Positions 9,010 through 18,164 of a stretch of 40,029 bases of DNA are shown here, in pieces. The stretch lies in contig JAICME010000008.1 in NCBI GenBank assembly GCA_025929425.1, positions 1-40,029 of the forward strand. The letters are read 5' to 3'. A model generated the notes under the pieces. The model made no database searches. It was not told where the DNA came from and worked only from the letters and a program-made list of their open reading frames with translations. Within the stretch, counting starts at the first letter, position 1. Every line of letters starts with the position of its first letter. Source of the DNA: Thermoleophilia bacterium (lineage in GTDB: Bacteria; Actinomycetota; Thermoleophilia; Gaiellales; Gaiellaceae). Made by a program: the position numbers and the translations under genes.

Positions 9010-10272
9010 CTACACGGGCCGGGCGAAGTGCCTGAACGAGTTCACCTCCTCGAGGGGGACGGCGAGCGGCTCTCCCTCCCGCCACGTGACGACCGGCACG
9101 CCGACCTGCTCGTAGCGCCAGCGCAGCGCCTCGCGGGAGAGCAGCCAGAGCCGGTGCGCGAGCTGCGCCGCCGAGTCGGGATCCGGCGCAACGAGCTCGA
9201 GCGGCGACACCTCGACCACGACCAGGTCGTATCCCCGCGCGCGCAGGTCGAGCAGCGCGCTGGCGGTGCGGTTGTCGAGCAGCGGAGTGATCGCGAGGAC
9301 GAGCGCCTGCGGCGGCAGCGTCCGGGGCGGCAGCACGTCGACGTCGCGCCAGGCGTAGCTGTGCACGATCTGGCTCGTCAGCAACGTGTCGACGATCTGG
9401 TAGAGCTGCCGCGTCCCCGACGCCGGTACGAGCCAGGAGAGGAAGCCGCCGAAGCCGACGAGCCCCACGCGGTCCTTCCGCTCGAGGTAGCGATGCGCGA
9501 GCGTTGCCGCGGCACGCACGGCGCGGTCGTTCGTGCTGCGTCCCTCGACGCGCACCTCGCCGAACGTGTCGAGGAAGAGGACCACGTCGGTGTTGCGCTC
9601 GAGGTGTTGCTCGTTCACCCAGAGCGCGCCGCGGAGCGCGGTCGCGCGCCAGTTGACGCGGCGTAGCCGATCGCCCGGCTGCCATTCGCGGAGGTCGGCG
9701 AACTCGATCCCCTCTCCGCGGGCCCGCGAGACCTGGTTCCCGGCGAAGACCTGCGTCTCGAGCGGCGCCACAAGCGAGCGGAGCGTCTGCTCGCCCGGGT
9801 AGACGCGCAGCGCGTAAGGCTCGCCCGCCGTGCTCTCCCACGAGCGGAAGCCGAGCGTGTCGCGCGCCCGGACGAGCAACGGCCCGATCGAGAACGCACC
9901 CCACCGCTCGCAGCGCAGCTTCAGCTCGACCGCTTGCTCCTCACCGGCGCGGAGGCGGACCGCCCGCGCCGGCCCTCCCTCGGCGCCGAGCTGCGGCGGC
10001 AGCGGGACGAGCAACTCGAGCCGCTCGACGTTGTCGGTTGCGGACAGCTCGACTGTCACCGTGATCTCGTCGCCCTCGAGCACACGATCGCGGTCGAGCG
10101 AGACCCGCACCGCGACCTCCGGCTCGCGCCAGGCGACCGCAGCGACGAGCGCGAGCAGGAAGGGAGCGGCGAGGGCGACCGGCTCGACCCGGCCGAGCGC
10201 GAGCCCCGCGATGAGCCCGGCGGCGGCGAGCGAGCCGTACGCGGGTAGCCGCCGCGAGGTGAAGCCCGTCAC
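9010..10272 (-). CDS. DUF58 domain protein
   Basis: GEGIEFADLREWQPGDRLRRVNWRATALRGALWVNE is the hallmark DUF58 segment; 4-bp overlap with moxR. Confidence 0.93.
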   Translation of the reverse strand: MTGFTSRRLPAYGSLAAAGLIAGLALGRVEPVALAAPFLLALVAAVAWREPEVAVRVSLDRDRVLEGDEITVTVELSATDNVERLELLVPLPPQLGAEGGPARAVRLRAGEEQAVELKLRCERWGAFSIGPLLVRARDTLGFRSWESTAGEPYALRVYPGEQTLRSLVAPLETQVFAGNQVSRARGEGIEFADLREWQPGDRLRRVNWRATALRGALWVNEQHLERNTDVVLFLDTFGEVRVEGRSTNDRAVRAAATLAHRYLERKDRVGLVGFGGFLSWLVPASGTRQLYQIVDTLLTSQIVHSYAWRDVDVLPPRTLPPQALVLAITPLLDNRTASALLDLRARGYDLVVVEVSPLELVAPDPDSAAQLAHRLWLLSREALRWRYEQVGVPVVTWREGEPLAVPLEEVNSFRHFARPV

Positions 10273-11246
10273 GCGTCTGCGGCGCGGACGGCGTCCTCGG
10301 CGGGCGGCGTCGGCACCGTCGCGAGCGCCTCCGCTACGACGTCCTCGCTGCGCAGCCGCTGCACCCAGAGCTCCGGCCGCACCATCAGCCTGTGCGCGAG
10401 CGCGGGCACGGCGATCGCCTTCACGTCCTCGGGGGTGACGAAGTCGCGACCGGAGAGCGCCGCCTTCGCGCGCGCGAGCTTGACGAGGGCGATGCTGCCG
10501 CGCGGGCTCGCTCCGACCGCGAGGCGTTGTGACTCTCGCGTGGCCGTCACGAGGTCGACGACGTAGCCCTGGATCGCGTCCGAGACGTGCACCTGCTCGA
10601 GCGCGCGCTGCATCTCCAAGAGCGTCGCCGCGTCGACCACGGGTTCGAGCTCCACTTCGTCGACGCCGCGCTCGAGCCGGCGCTGGAGCATCTCGATCTC
10701 GGCCTCGCGCGCCGGGTAGCCGATCGAGATGCGCACGAGGAACCGGTCGAGCTGCGCCTCGGGGAGGGGGTACGTCCCCTCGTACTCGATCGGGTTCTGC
10801 GTCGCGAGCACGAGGAACGGCGGCTCGAGCCGGTGCGTCGTGTTCTCGATCGTCACCTGCCGCTCCTGCATCGCCTCGAGCAGCGCGGCCTGCGTCTTGG
10901 GCGGGGCGCGGTTGATCTCGTCCGAGAGCAGGAGGTTGGCGAAGATCGGGCCCGGGCGGAAGACGAACTCGGTCGTCCGCTGGTCGAAGATCTGCGACCC
11001 GGTCACGTCGCCGGGCATGAGGTCGGGCGTGAACTGGATCCGCGCGAACCGGAGCGACGTCGCCTGCGCGAACGACCGCGCGATCAGCGTCTTCGCGAGC
11101 CCCGGGTAGTCCTCGAGCAGCACGTGGCCGTCGCTCAGCAGCGCGAGCAGGATCAGCTCGAGCGGGCCGCGCTTGCCGACGATCGCCTTCTCGACCTCGG
11201 CGAGGATCGACTCGGCGCGATCGCGCAGGTCCGCGAGCGCCGTCAC
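10269..11246 (-). CDS. MoxR-family AAA+ ATPase
   Basis: VGKRGPLELILLALLSDGHVLLEDYPGLAKTLIARSFA; FTPDLMPGDVTGSQIFDQ; DEINRAPPKTQAALLEAMQERQVT; ATQNPIEYEGTYPLPEAQLDRF. Confidence 0.96.
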   Translation of the reverse strand: MTALADLRDRAESILAEVEKAIVGKRGPLELILLALLSDGHVLLEDYPGLAKTLIARSFAQATSLRFARIQFTPDLMPGDVTGSQIFDQRTTEFVFRPGPIFANLLLSDEINRAPPKTQAALLEAMQERQVTIENTTHRLEPPFLVLATQNPIEYEGTYPLPEAQLDRFLVRISIGYPAREAEIEMLQRRLERGVDEVELEPVVDAATLLEMQRALEQVHVSDAIQGYVVDLVTATRESQRLAVGASPRGSIALVKLARAKAALSGRDFVTPEDVKAIAVPALAHRLMVRPELWVQRLRSEDVVAEALATVPTPPAEDAVRAADA

Positions 11247-11758
11247 AGGGCCTCCACCGCCTCGATCACCGCGACGACCTGCTCGCGCTGCACGCCCGGG
11301 CCGTGCCGGTCGTCGGGATCGGGCCGGTCGGGGCGCAGCAGCTCCCAGACCTCGTCCCCGAGCAGCGCCTGTGCGGTCTCGGGTCGGCGCTCGAGTGCGA
11401 TCCCGTGCCTCGCGGCGAGGCGCGCGGCCGCCGCCGCTCGCAGCAGCGGCAGGAGTCGCCGGTGGGCGTGATCCGCATCCGCCATCCCGAGCGAGAGCTC
11501 GCGCTCCATGCGCAGGAACTCGACCGCTTGGGATGGCGCAGGCTTGCGCCTGCGCAGGGCCTCCTCGAAGTGCTGGCGGGGCTCGGACCAGCCGGGCTCG
11601 CCCGAGTGCCGGACGAGCACCATGAGCACGAGCGCCGCAACGAGCACGACCCAGATCGCGAGCGCGCGCGCGGTCTGCAGATTCGGCAGGGAGAGCAGGA
11701 CGACGAGCACCACCGCCGCCAGGAGCGCGGGTCGGATGAGCCGTCCCGCCAGCCTCAC
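11243..11758 (-). CDS. Small membrane protein of the MoxR/DUF58/DUF4129 operon
   Basis: Two N-terminal hydrophobic segments; 4-bp overlaps with both neighbours. Confidence 0.75.
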   Translation of the reverse strand: MRLAGRLIRPALLAAVVLVVLLSLPNLQTARALAIWVVLVAALVLMVLVRHSGEPGWSEPRQHFEEALRRRKPAPSQAVEFLRMERELSLGMADADHAHRRLLPLLRAAAAARLAARHGIALERRPETAQALLGDEVWELLRPDRPDPDDRHGPGVQREQVVAVIEAVEAL

Positions 11759-12621
11759 GCCGGAGTCAGCTCCGACGCCTGCTCAGAAGCGCGGAGCTCG
11801 TCGCGCACCGCGCTGAGCGCGTCCACGGCGTCGTCCCTCATCGACGGCTCCGGCTCATGGTGGCTGAACCTAGCCCATTCGAAGAGATCGGTGAGCCTGC
11901 GGACGGCGGGGGCGCTCGCGTCGAGCGCGAGCAGCGCCCGCTCGACGTACTCGAGCGGCGCCTCGGCGGGATGCCGCGGAATCCCGGCGGCGGCGAGCGC
12001 CTTCTCCATCCGGGCGTAGGCGGCGATGATCGCGCGGCGCAGGTCGGGGTCGGCTCGCAGATCGTCGAGCGACTCGTCGAGCGCCGCCGCGAGCACCTCG
12101 GGGGTGCTCTCGCCGAACAGCCTGGGAGCCCGCCGCGAACGAGTCACCGCGATGACGCCGCTCACCAGGACGACGATCCCGAGGAGGACCACGACCTCGC
12201 CCCAGCGGAACGCCGGAGCTCGCTTCGTGGTGATGTGTTGCCCCTGCGGCGCTTTCGGAGGCACGTGGCCCTGCCCCGCATCCTCGGGTTGGTGCAAGTG
12301 AAGGTGGAACCCGTGTCGCCTGAGGAGGGTCGCGAGCATCGCGAAGAGCGCGAATCCGGCGATGGCGAGGACCATCCGGCTCTGAAAGTGCGGGTTCCCC
12401 TTCCGCGGCCCGCGCATGAAGAACGCCGTCAGGCCCAGCGCGAGCAGGATCGGGGCGGTGATGATGACGGTCGTCGTGTAGGCGTAGTCCCAGAACGACA
12501 AGGGCAACCCGCCGCCGTTCCCGGTCTCAGTGCCGAGCGGCCGTCCGCGGGCCACGATCGCGACGACCGCGAGGAGCAAAGTCACGACGATCGCGAGTGG
12601 GACGAGGCGGCTCCGGCTCAC
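11755..12621 (-). CDS. DUF4129-like membrane protein
   Basis: TM segments plus C-terminal IIAAYARMEKALAAAGIPRHPAEAPLEYVERAL typical of DUF4129; GTG start at 12621. Confidence 0.8.
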   Translation of the reverse strand: MSRSRLVPLAIVVTLLLAVVAIVARGRPLGTETGNGGGLPLSFWDYAYTTTVIITAPILLALGLTAFFMRGPRKGNPHFQSRMVLAIAGFALFAMLATLLRRHGFHLHLHQPEDAGQGHVPPKAPQGQHITTKRAPAFRWGEVVVLLGIVVLVSGVIAVTRSRRAPRLFGESTPEVLAAALDESLDDLRADPDLRRAIIAAYARMEKALAAAGIPRHPAEAPLEYVERALLALDASAPAVRRLTDLFEWARFSHHEPEPSMRDDAVDALSAVRDELRASEQASELTPA

Positions 12622-12686
12622 GCCCGAAGTGTCGCATCGCGGCCGGTCCGGGCGCCTTCCGGGGACAGCGCTAAGCTCGACCTCCC

Positions 12687-15600
12687 GTGCCCGAAGCGCC
12701 GTTCGTCCACCTCCACGTCCACTCCGAGTACTCGATCCTCGACGGCGCCTGCCGCATTCCCGACCTCGCGAAGCGGGCCGCCGAGCTCGAGATGCCGGCG
12801 GTCTCGCTCACGGATCACGGCTCCCTCGCCGGCGCGATCGATCTCTACAAGGCGGCCCGAAACGAAGGAGTGAAGCCAGTCATCGGCTGCGAGGTCTACG
12901 TCGCCGACGACCGGCATGCGCAGCAGAAGGGCTACGCGCACCTCACGCTGCTGGCCGAGACGAACGAGGGCTACGGGAACCTGATCAAGCTCTCCTCGCT
13001 CGGCTACCTCGAGGGCTACTACTACAAGCCCCGCGTCGACTGGGAGCTGCTCCAGACGCACGGCAAAGGTCTGATCGCGCTCTCGGGCTGCCTCTCGGGA
13101 CGCGTGTGCAAGGCGCTCGAGGAGAACCGCGGCACCGACGCCGAGGCCGAGCTCGACCGGCTCGAGCAGATCTTCGGCCGCGAGCAGGTCTACGTCGAGC
13201 TGCAGAACGCGCATTTGGACGTGCAGCAACGGATCAACCCGGAGCTCGTCGCTCTCGCGGGGAAGCGAGACCTGCCGCTCGTCGCGACTGGCGACGTCCA
13301 CTACCTCCGCCACGAGGACGCGCGCGCACACGAGGCGCTCCTCTGCATTCAGTCCGGCGACTCGCTCAAGAACCCGGACCACTGGCGCTTCGAGACCGAC
13401 CACTTCTACTTCAAGACGCCGGAGGAGATGGCCGCCGACTTCCCGGGCCAGGACGAGGCGATGCGCCGGACGCTCGAGGTCGCCGAGCGCTGCAACGTCG
13501 AGATCGAGCTCGGTCGGATCCTGCTGCCGAAGTTCGACACGCCCGACGGGCGGGACGCGTTCGAATACCTCGTCGAGCTCGTCGAGGCCGGCGCCTCGAA
13601 GCGGTACGACACCGTCACGCCGGAGCTGCGCGAGCGGCTCCGCTTCGAGCTGAAGACGATCAAGGAGATGGGCTTCAGCGACTACTTCCTGATCGTCGCC
13701 GACCTCATCTCCTTCGCCCGGCGGAACGGAGTCAGCGTCGGCCCGGGGCGCGGCTCCTCCGCAGGAAGCCTCGTCGCCTACTGCCTCGAGATCACCGACG
13801 TCGATCCGATCGTGTACGGGCTCCTGTTCGAGCGCATGCTCAACCCGGGGCGCAAGTCGATGCCGGACATGGACCTCGACTTCGCCGTGGAGGGCCGGGA
13901 GCGCGTGATCAACTACGCGCGCGAGAAGTACGGCCGCGACCGGGTCGCGCAGATCATCACGTTCGGGACGATGGCTGCGCGCGCCGCCGTCCGTGACGCG
14001 GGTCGCGTGCTCGAGCATCCGTACGGGGTCGTCGACCGGATCGCGAAGCTCATTCCCGAAGGCCCCGGCCAGACGCTCGCGGAGTGCCTGAAGCCGGGCG
14101 GCGAGCTGAAGCAGGCGTACGACTCCGACCCGGCCGCCAAGGAGATCGTCGACCTCGCGCAGCCGCTCGAGGGCCTGACACGTCAGGACGGCATCCACGC
14201 GGCCGCTGTCGTGATCGGCGCCGAGCCGCTCATGAACCTCGTTCCGCTGCAGCAGAAGGGCGCCGATCAGGAGGTGGTGACGCAGTTCTCCGGGACGGTG
14301 ATCGAGACGATCGGCCTCCTCAAGATCGACTTCCTCGGCCTGCGCAACCTCGACGTGATCGACAAGGCCTGTGAACTCGCCGGTGTCACAGACATCGGCT
14401 CGATTCCGCTCGACGACCGGAAGACGTACGAGATGCTCGCGCGCGGCGAGGCGATCGGCGTGTTCCAGTTCGAGGGCTCGGGGATGCGCGAGGCGTTGCG
14501 GCAGGTCAAGCCCACCAACTTCGAGGACCTGATCGCGCTCGTCGCGCTCTACCGGCCGGGGCCGATGCGGTACATCCCCGATTACGCGCGCCGCAAGAAC
14601 CGCCAGGAGACGGTCACCTACCCCGACGCGCGCTTGAAGGCGATCACAGCCTCCACGTTCGGCATCTGCATCTACCAGGAGCAGTACATGGAGATCGCCA
14701 AGCAGATCGCCGGGTTCTCCCCCGCCGAGGCCGACGATCTCCGCAAGGCGATCGGCAAGAAGATCCATTCGCTCATGGCGTCCCTGAAGACGAAGTTCCT
14801 CGAGGGCTGTGCCACCTCCGGCACGGCCGCCGGCGTCGCCCAGCAACTCTGGGCCGACATGGAGCAGGCGCAGGACTACTCCTTCAACAAGTCGCACGCC
14901 GCCTGCTACGCGCTGATCGCGTACCGCACGGCCTGGCTGCGCGCCAACCACCCGCGGGCGTACATGGCCGCTCTCATCTCCTCCGTCATGAACACGAAGG
15001 ACAAGGTCCCGTTCTACGTCGCGGCCTGCGACGAGCTGGGGATCGAGGTGCTGCCGCCCGACGTCAACGAGTCGCAGGTCGACTTCGCCGTCGTCGAGGG
15101 AAAGATCCGCTTCGGCCTCAACGCGGTGAAGAACGTCGGCGAGGCCACGTGCCGCGCGATCGTCGCCGCGCGGGAGGAGGGCGGTCCCTTCACGTCGATC
15201 TGGGACTTCACCGAGCGGGTCGACCCCGGCGTCGCGAACAAGCGCTCGCTCGAGTCGCTCGTCAGCTGCGGCGCGCTCGACTCGACCGGCGCGTCCCGCA
15301 AGGGGATGCTCCACGTCCTCGAAGACGCGCTTTCGTACGGGCAGAAGCAGCAGCAGGACAGGCTCCTCGGCCAGGCGTCGATCTTCGACCTCGGCGAGGA
15401 GCCCGCGACGACGGCCCGGCACCACGCGACGGTTCCGGTGGAGGAGTTCGAGAAGGCCGACCTGCTTCGGCTCGAGAAGGAGAGCCTCGGCCTCTACGTC
15501 TCCGAGCACCCGCTCGGCGCGATCCGCGACCAGTTGCGCCGGCGCACCGACTGCACGCTCGTCGAGCTCGAGCGGCGCCGCGAAGGCGAGACGGTTCTCG

Positions 15601-16073
15601 CAGGCGGGATGGTGGCCTCGCTGCGCACCACCATGACGAAGAAGGGCGAGCCGATGGCCTTCGTCCAGCTGGAGGACCTGACCGGCTCGGTCGAGGTCGT
15701 CGTCTTCAACTCGACGTACGCGGCGGCGCGCGAGCTGCTCGTCGAGGATGCCATCCTCATCGTCAAGGGCCGCGTCGACCACAAGCAGCAGGGGGAGACC
15801 AAGCTCGTCGCGCTCGAGGTGTCCCGCTTCGAGGCCGTGCCGGAGCGGCGCGAGGTGCGGCTGAAGGTGGACGCTCGCAGCGCGCCGGCGGGGGTGATCC
15901 GCGAGCTCGCCGGCGTGGTGCGCGACTTCCCCGGCGAGGCGCCTGTCTACGTCGATCTCGTCACGTCGCTGGGCTCGAAGCTGCTGGAACTGGGGCCCGA
16001 CTACCGCGTGGACCCGCAACCGGACTTCTTCGCCTCCGTGCGCCATCTGCTCGGCGCCGCGTCCGTCCAGTAG
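12687..16073 (+). CDS. dnaE: DNA polymerase III alpha subunit (DnaE1 type)
   Basis: PHP domain FVHLHVHSEYSILDGA; GPGRGSSAGSLVAYCLEITDVDPI; PDMDLDF; C-terminal OB-fold; 1128 aa. Confidence 0.97.
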   Translation: MPEAPFVHLHVHSEYSILDGACRIPDLAKRAAELEMPAVSLTDHGSLAGAIDLYKAARNEGVKPVIGCEVYVADDRHAQQKGYAHLTLLAETNEGYGNLIKLSSLGYLEGYYYKPRVDWELLQTHGKGLIALSGCLSGRVCKALEENRGTDAEAELDRLEQIFGREQVYVELQNAHLDVQQRINPELVALAGKRDLPLVATGDVHYLRHEDARAHEALLCIQSGDSLKNPDHWRFETDHFYFKTPEEMAADFPGQDEAMRRTLEVAERCNVEIELGRILLPKFDTPDGRDAFEYLVELVEAGASKRYDTVTPELRERLRFELKTIKEMGFSDYFLIVADLISFARRNGVSVGPGRGSSAGSLVAYCLEITDVDPIVYGLLFERMLNPGRKSMPDMDLDFAVEGRERVINYAREKYGRDRVAQIITFGTMAARAAVRDAGRVLEHPYGVVDRIAKLIPEGPGQTLAECLKPGGELKQAYDSDPAAKEIVDLAQPLEGLTRQDGIHAAAVVIGAEPLMNLVPLQQKGADQEVVTQFSGTVIETIGLLKIDFLGLRNLDVIDKACELAGVTDIGSIPLDDRKTYEMLARGEAIGVFQFEGSGMREALRQVKPTNFEDLIALVALYRPGPMRYIPDYARRKNRQETVTYPDARLKAITASTFGICIYQEQYMEIAKQIAGFSPAEADDLRKAIGKKIHSLMASLKTKFLEGCATSGTAAGVAQQLWADMEQAQDYSFNKSHAACYALIAYRTAWLRANHPRAYMAALISSVMNTKDKVPFYVAACDELGIEVLPPDVNESQVDFAVVEGKIRFGLNAVKNVGEATCRAIVAAREEGGPFTSIWDFTERVDPGVANKRSLESLVSCGALDSTGASRKGMLHVLEDALSYGQKQQQDRLLGQASIFDLGEEPATTARHHATVPVEEFEKADLLRLEKESLGLYVSEHPLGAIRDQLRRRTDCTLVELERRREGETVLAGGMVASLRTTMTKKGEPMAFVQLEDLTGSVEVVVFNSTYAAARELLVEDAILIVKGRVDHKQQGETKLVALEVSRFEAVPERREVRLKVDARSAPAGVIRELAGVVRDFPGEAPVYVDLVTSLGSKLLELGPDYRVDPQPDFFASVRHLLGAASVQ

Positions 16074-16084
16074 TACTGAACAAA

Positions 16085-16100
16085 TCCCCCCGGAGGGGGA
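16085..16100 (+). terminator. Short GC hairpin downstream of dnaE
   Basis: TCCCCC-CGGA-GGGGGA perfect 6-bp stem; no U-tract. Confidence 0.35.
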
Positions 16101-16146
16101 GATCCGATTCGCGCGGAAATCCGAACATGAGTTACGGAGATTGCGG

Positions 16147-16347
16147 ATGCCTGCGGCTGACACCGACATCGTCGAAACCGAAGCTGAGCGCGTCGAGCGG
16201 TGGCGCACCAGCGAGTTGATGCGGGTGGGCTTCCCCGGAGACGATGCCGTCGTGCTCGCCGCCCGGTTCGACGTCGATCTCCACGATGCGATCACGCTCG
16301 TTCAGCGCGGCTGCCCGGTCGACCTCGCGATCCGCATCCTGAGCTAG
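16147..16347 (+). CDS. Small conserved-looking hypothetical protein (about 66 aa)
   Basis: MPAADTDIVETEAERVERWRTSELMRVGFPGDDAVVLAARFDVDLHDAITLVQRGCPVDLAIRILS; ATG at 16141 or 16147. Confidence 0.7.
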   Translation: MPAADTDIVETEAERVERWRTSELMRVGFPGDDAVVLAARFDVDLHDAITLVQRGCPVDLAIRILS

Positions 16348-16368
16348 ACCCGGTAGCGACCCGTCCTC

Positions 16369-16389
16369 GCGCACCGGCACAATGTGCGC
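16369..16389. repeat. Inverted repeat GCGCAC-N9-GTGCGC between the small ORF and lgt
   Basis: Perfect 6-bp arms with nested GCAC-AAT-GTGC. Confidence 0.35.
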
Positions 16390-16430
16390 CAATGAGCGTA
16401 GGCCCGACGGAGCTCAGCAAAGAGCGGAGG

Positions 16431-16447
16431 CGCCGGCTTTGCCGGCG
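16431..16447. repeat. Perfect palindrome CGCCGGC-TTT-GCCGGCG just upstream of lgt
   Basis: 7-bp perfect arms, 3-nt loop, ends 12 nt before the lgt ATG. Confidence 0.6.
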
Positions 16448-16459
16448 TCGTGAGCGGGA

Positions 16460-17374
16460 ATGACCGGCGTCGTCCTCGGTTCCATCCCGTCCCCCTCGAA
16501 CGGCACCTTCGGCGTCGGGCCGCTGACGCTGCACATGTACGGCCTCATGCTCCTCCTCGGCATCGCGGCCTGCATCTGGCTCACCGGCCGGCGCTGGGTG
16601 AAATGGGGAGGCGACTGGGATCTCGTCTTTCGCGTAGCGCTCTGGGGCGTCATCTTCGGCGTGATCGGCGCGCGGGCGTATCACGACATCACGAGCTGGA
16701 GCCAGGATCCCGCGATCCACCAGCACTGGTGGGGCTTCGCGGCGGTGTGGGACGGCGGCCTCGGGATCTGGGGCGCGATCCTCGCGGGCGTCGCAGCCGG
16801 CGCGACCGTCGTACGGCGCTCCGGCAACAGCGTCCGCCTGATGATGGACGCGGTTGCGCCCGGGCTCCTGCTCGCCCAGGGCATCGGCCGCTGGGGGAAC
16901 TACTGGAACCAGGAGCTGTACGGGAGGCCGACGAGCCTCCCCTGGAAGCTCCGCATCGACCAGGCGCATCAGAACGGGATCCTCGCGAAGTACCGGTCGT
17001 CGGGCGAGTTCGGCTACTACCACCCGACCTTCCTCTACGAGTTCACCTGGGACCTCATCGGGGTGGGTGTCCTGCTGTGGATCGACCGGCGCTTCAAGCT
17101 GCGCCGGCCGGCGCTCTTCGCGCTCTACGTCGTCTGGTACACGACGTTCCGCACGTTCGAGGAAATCCTGCGGATCGATCCTTCGCACTACTTCGCGGGC
17201 GAGCGGATTAACTTCTGGGTCTCGCTCGTGGTCTGGGTTGCGGCGGTCGCGTTCTTCCTCTGGTGGCAGTTCTTCCGCGACCCCGGGCGGGACGAGAAGG
17301 AGAAGCCCGCGCCGAAAGCGCGGCCGATCCCGAAGGGGCCGCAGATGTCGGTCCCCAAGGGCCGCGTCCGGTAA
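16460..17374 (+). CDS. lgt: Prolipoprotein diacylglyceryl transferase
   Basis: LHMYGLMLLLGIAACIWL; GARAYHDI; GLLLAQGIGRWGNYWNQELYGRPTSLPW. Confidence 0.96.
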   Translation: MTGVVLGSIPSPSNGTFGVGPLTLHMYGLMLLLGIAACIWLTGRRWVKWGGDWDLVFRVALWGVIFGVIGARAYHDITSWSQDPAIHQHWWGFAAVWDGGLGIWGAILAGVAAGATVVRRSGNSVRLMMDAVAPGLLLAQGIGRWGNYWNQELYGRPTSLPWKLRIDQAHQNGILAKYRSSGEFGYYHPTFLYEFTWDLIGVGVLLWIDRRFKLRRPALFALYVVWYTTFRTFEEILRIDPSHYFAGERINFWVSLVVWVAAVAFFLWWQFFRDPGRDEKEKPAPKARPIPKGPQMSVPKGRVR

Positions 17375-17393
17375 CGACACTAGGGTCCGGACC

Positions 17394-18164
17394 GTGATCG
17401 TCCGGGAGCTCGAGCTCGACCTCGACGCGTTCGAGGGGCCGTTCGACCTGCTGCTCGCGCTCGTCCTCAAGGAGGAGCTCGAGCTGCGCGACGTCGACCT
17501 CGCGGGCATTGTCACGGCCTTCCTCGAACGGCTTGCGGAGCGGGAGGAGCTCGATCTCGAGGCGTGCGGCGAGTTTCTCGTCCTCATCGCGGCGCTCCTC
17601 GAGCTGAAGGCGCGAGCGCTCTTCCCCGACGAGGAGGCAGAGCTCGCAGAGCTCGACCCGGAGGAGGCGGCCGAGGAGCTCGCGCGGCGCCTGGCGGAGT
17701 ACCGGCGCGCCAAGGAGGCCGCGACCTGGTTGCGCGAGCGCCTCGCCGTGGAGGGCGACCGCTTCTTCCGCCTCGGCCCGGCGCCGCTCGCGCCGAAGGT
17801 CGAGACGCCGCTGGCGCCGCAGGATCCCGAGGGGCTGGCGAAGGTTCTCCGGCTGCTCGCACAGGATCCCCCTGCCGTCTCCCTCTCGCACATGGCGCTC
17901 CGCTTCCCGCCCGTCTCACACTTCCTCGACCGGTTCCGCGCGCTCCTCCGACGGCGCACGAAGTTCGACTTCGAGTCCGAGGTGGCGGAGATGACGCGAC
18001 TCGAACAGGCATCGGCGTTCCTCGCGCTGCTGGAGCTCCGTCGCGCCGGTGAGCTCTCGATCGAGCAGGCGGCGCCGTTCGCACCGATCCGCGTCAGCCG
18101 ACTGACGAAGGAAAACACCGTCGAACAAGAAAGGACCGCTGCATGGACAGCACGCTCCGCCTGA
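17394..18164 (+). CDS. scpA: Segregation and condensation protein A
   Basis: FEGPFDLLLALVLKEELELRDVDLAGIVTAFLE; LIAALLELKARALFP; GTG at 17394. Confidence 0.93.
   Translation: MIVRELELDLDAFEGPFDLLLALVLKEELELRDVDLAGIVTAFLERLAEREELDLEACGEFLVLIAALLELKARALFPDEEAELAELDPEEAAEELARRLAEYRRAKEAATWLRERLAVEGDRFFRLGPAPLAPKVETPLAPQDPEGLAKVLRLLAQDPPAVSLSHMALRFPPVSHFLDRFRALLRRRTKFDFESEVAEMTRLEQASAFLALLELRRAGELSIEQAAPFAPIRVSRLTKENTVEQERTAAWTARSA

Noticed and set aside
12618-16295. 1225-aa minus-strand ORF antisense to dnaE
   Set aside because: Mirrors dnaE codon structure; no recognisable domain; shadow ORF
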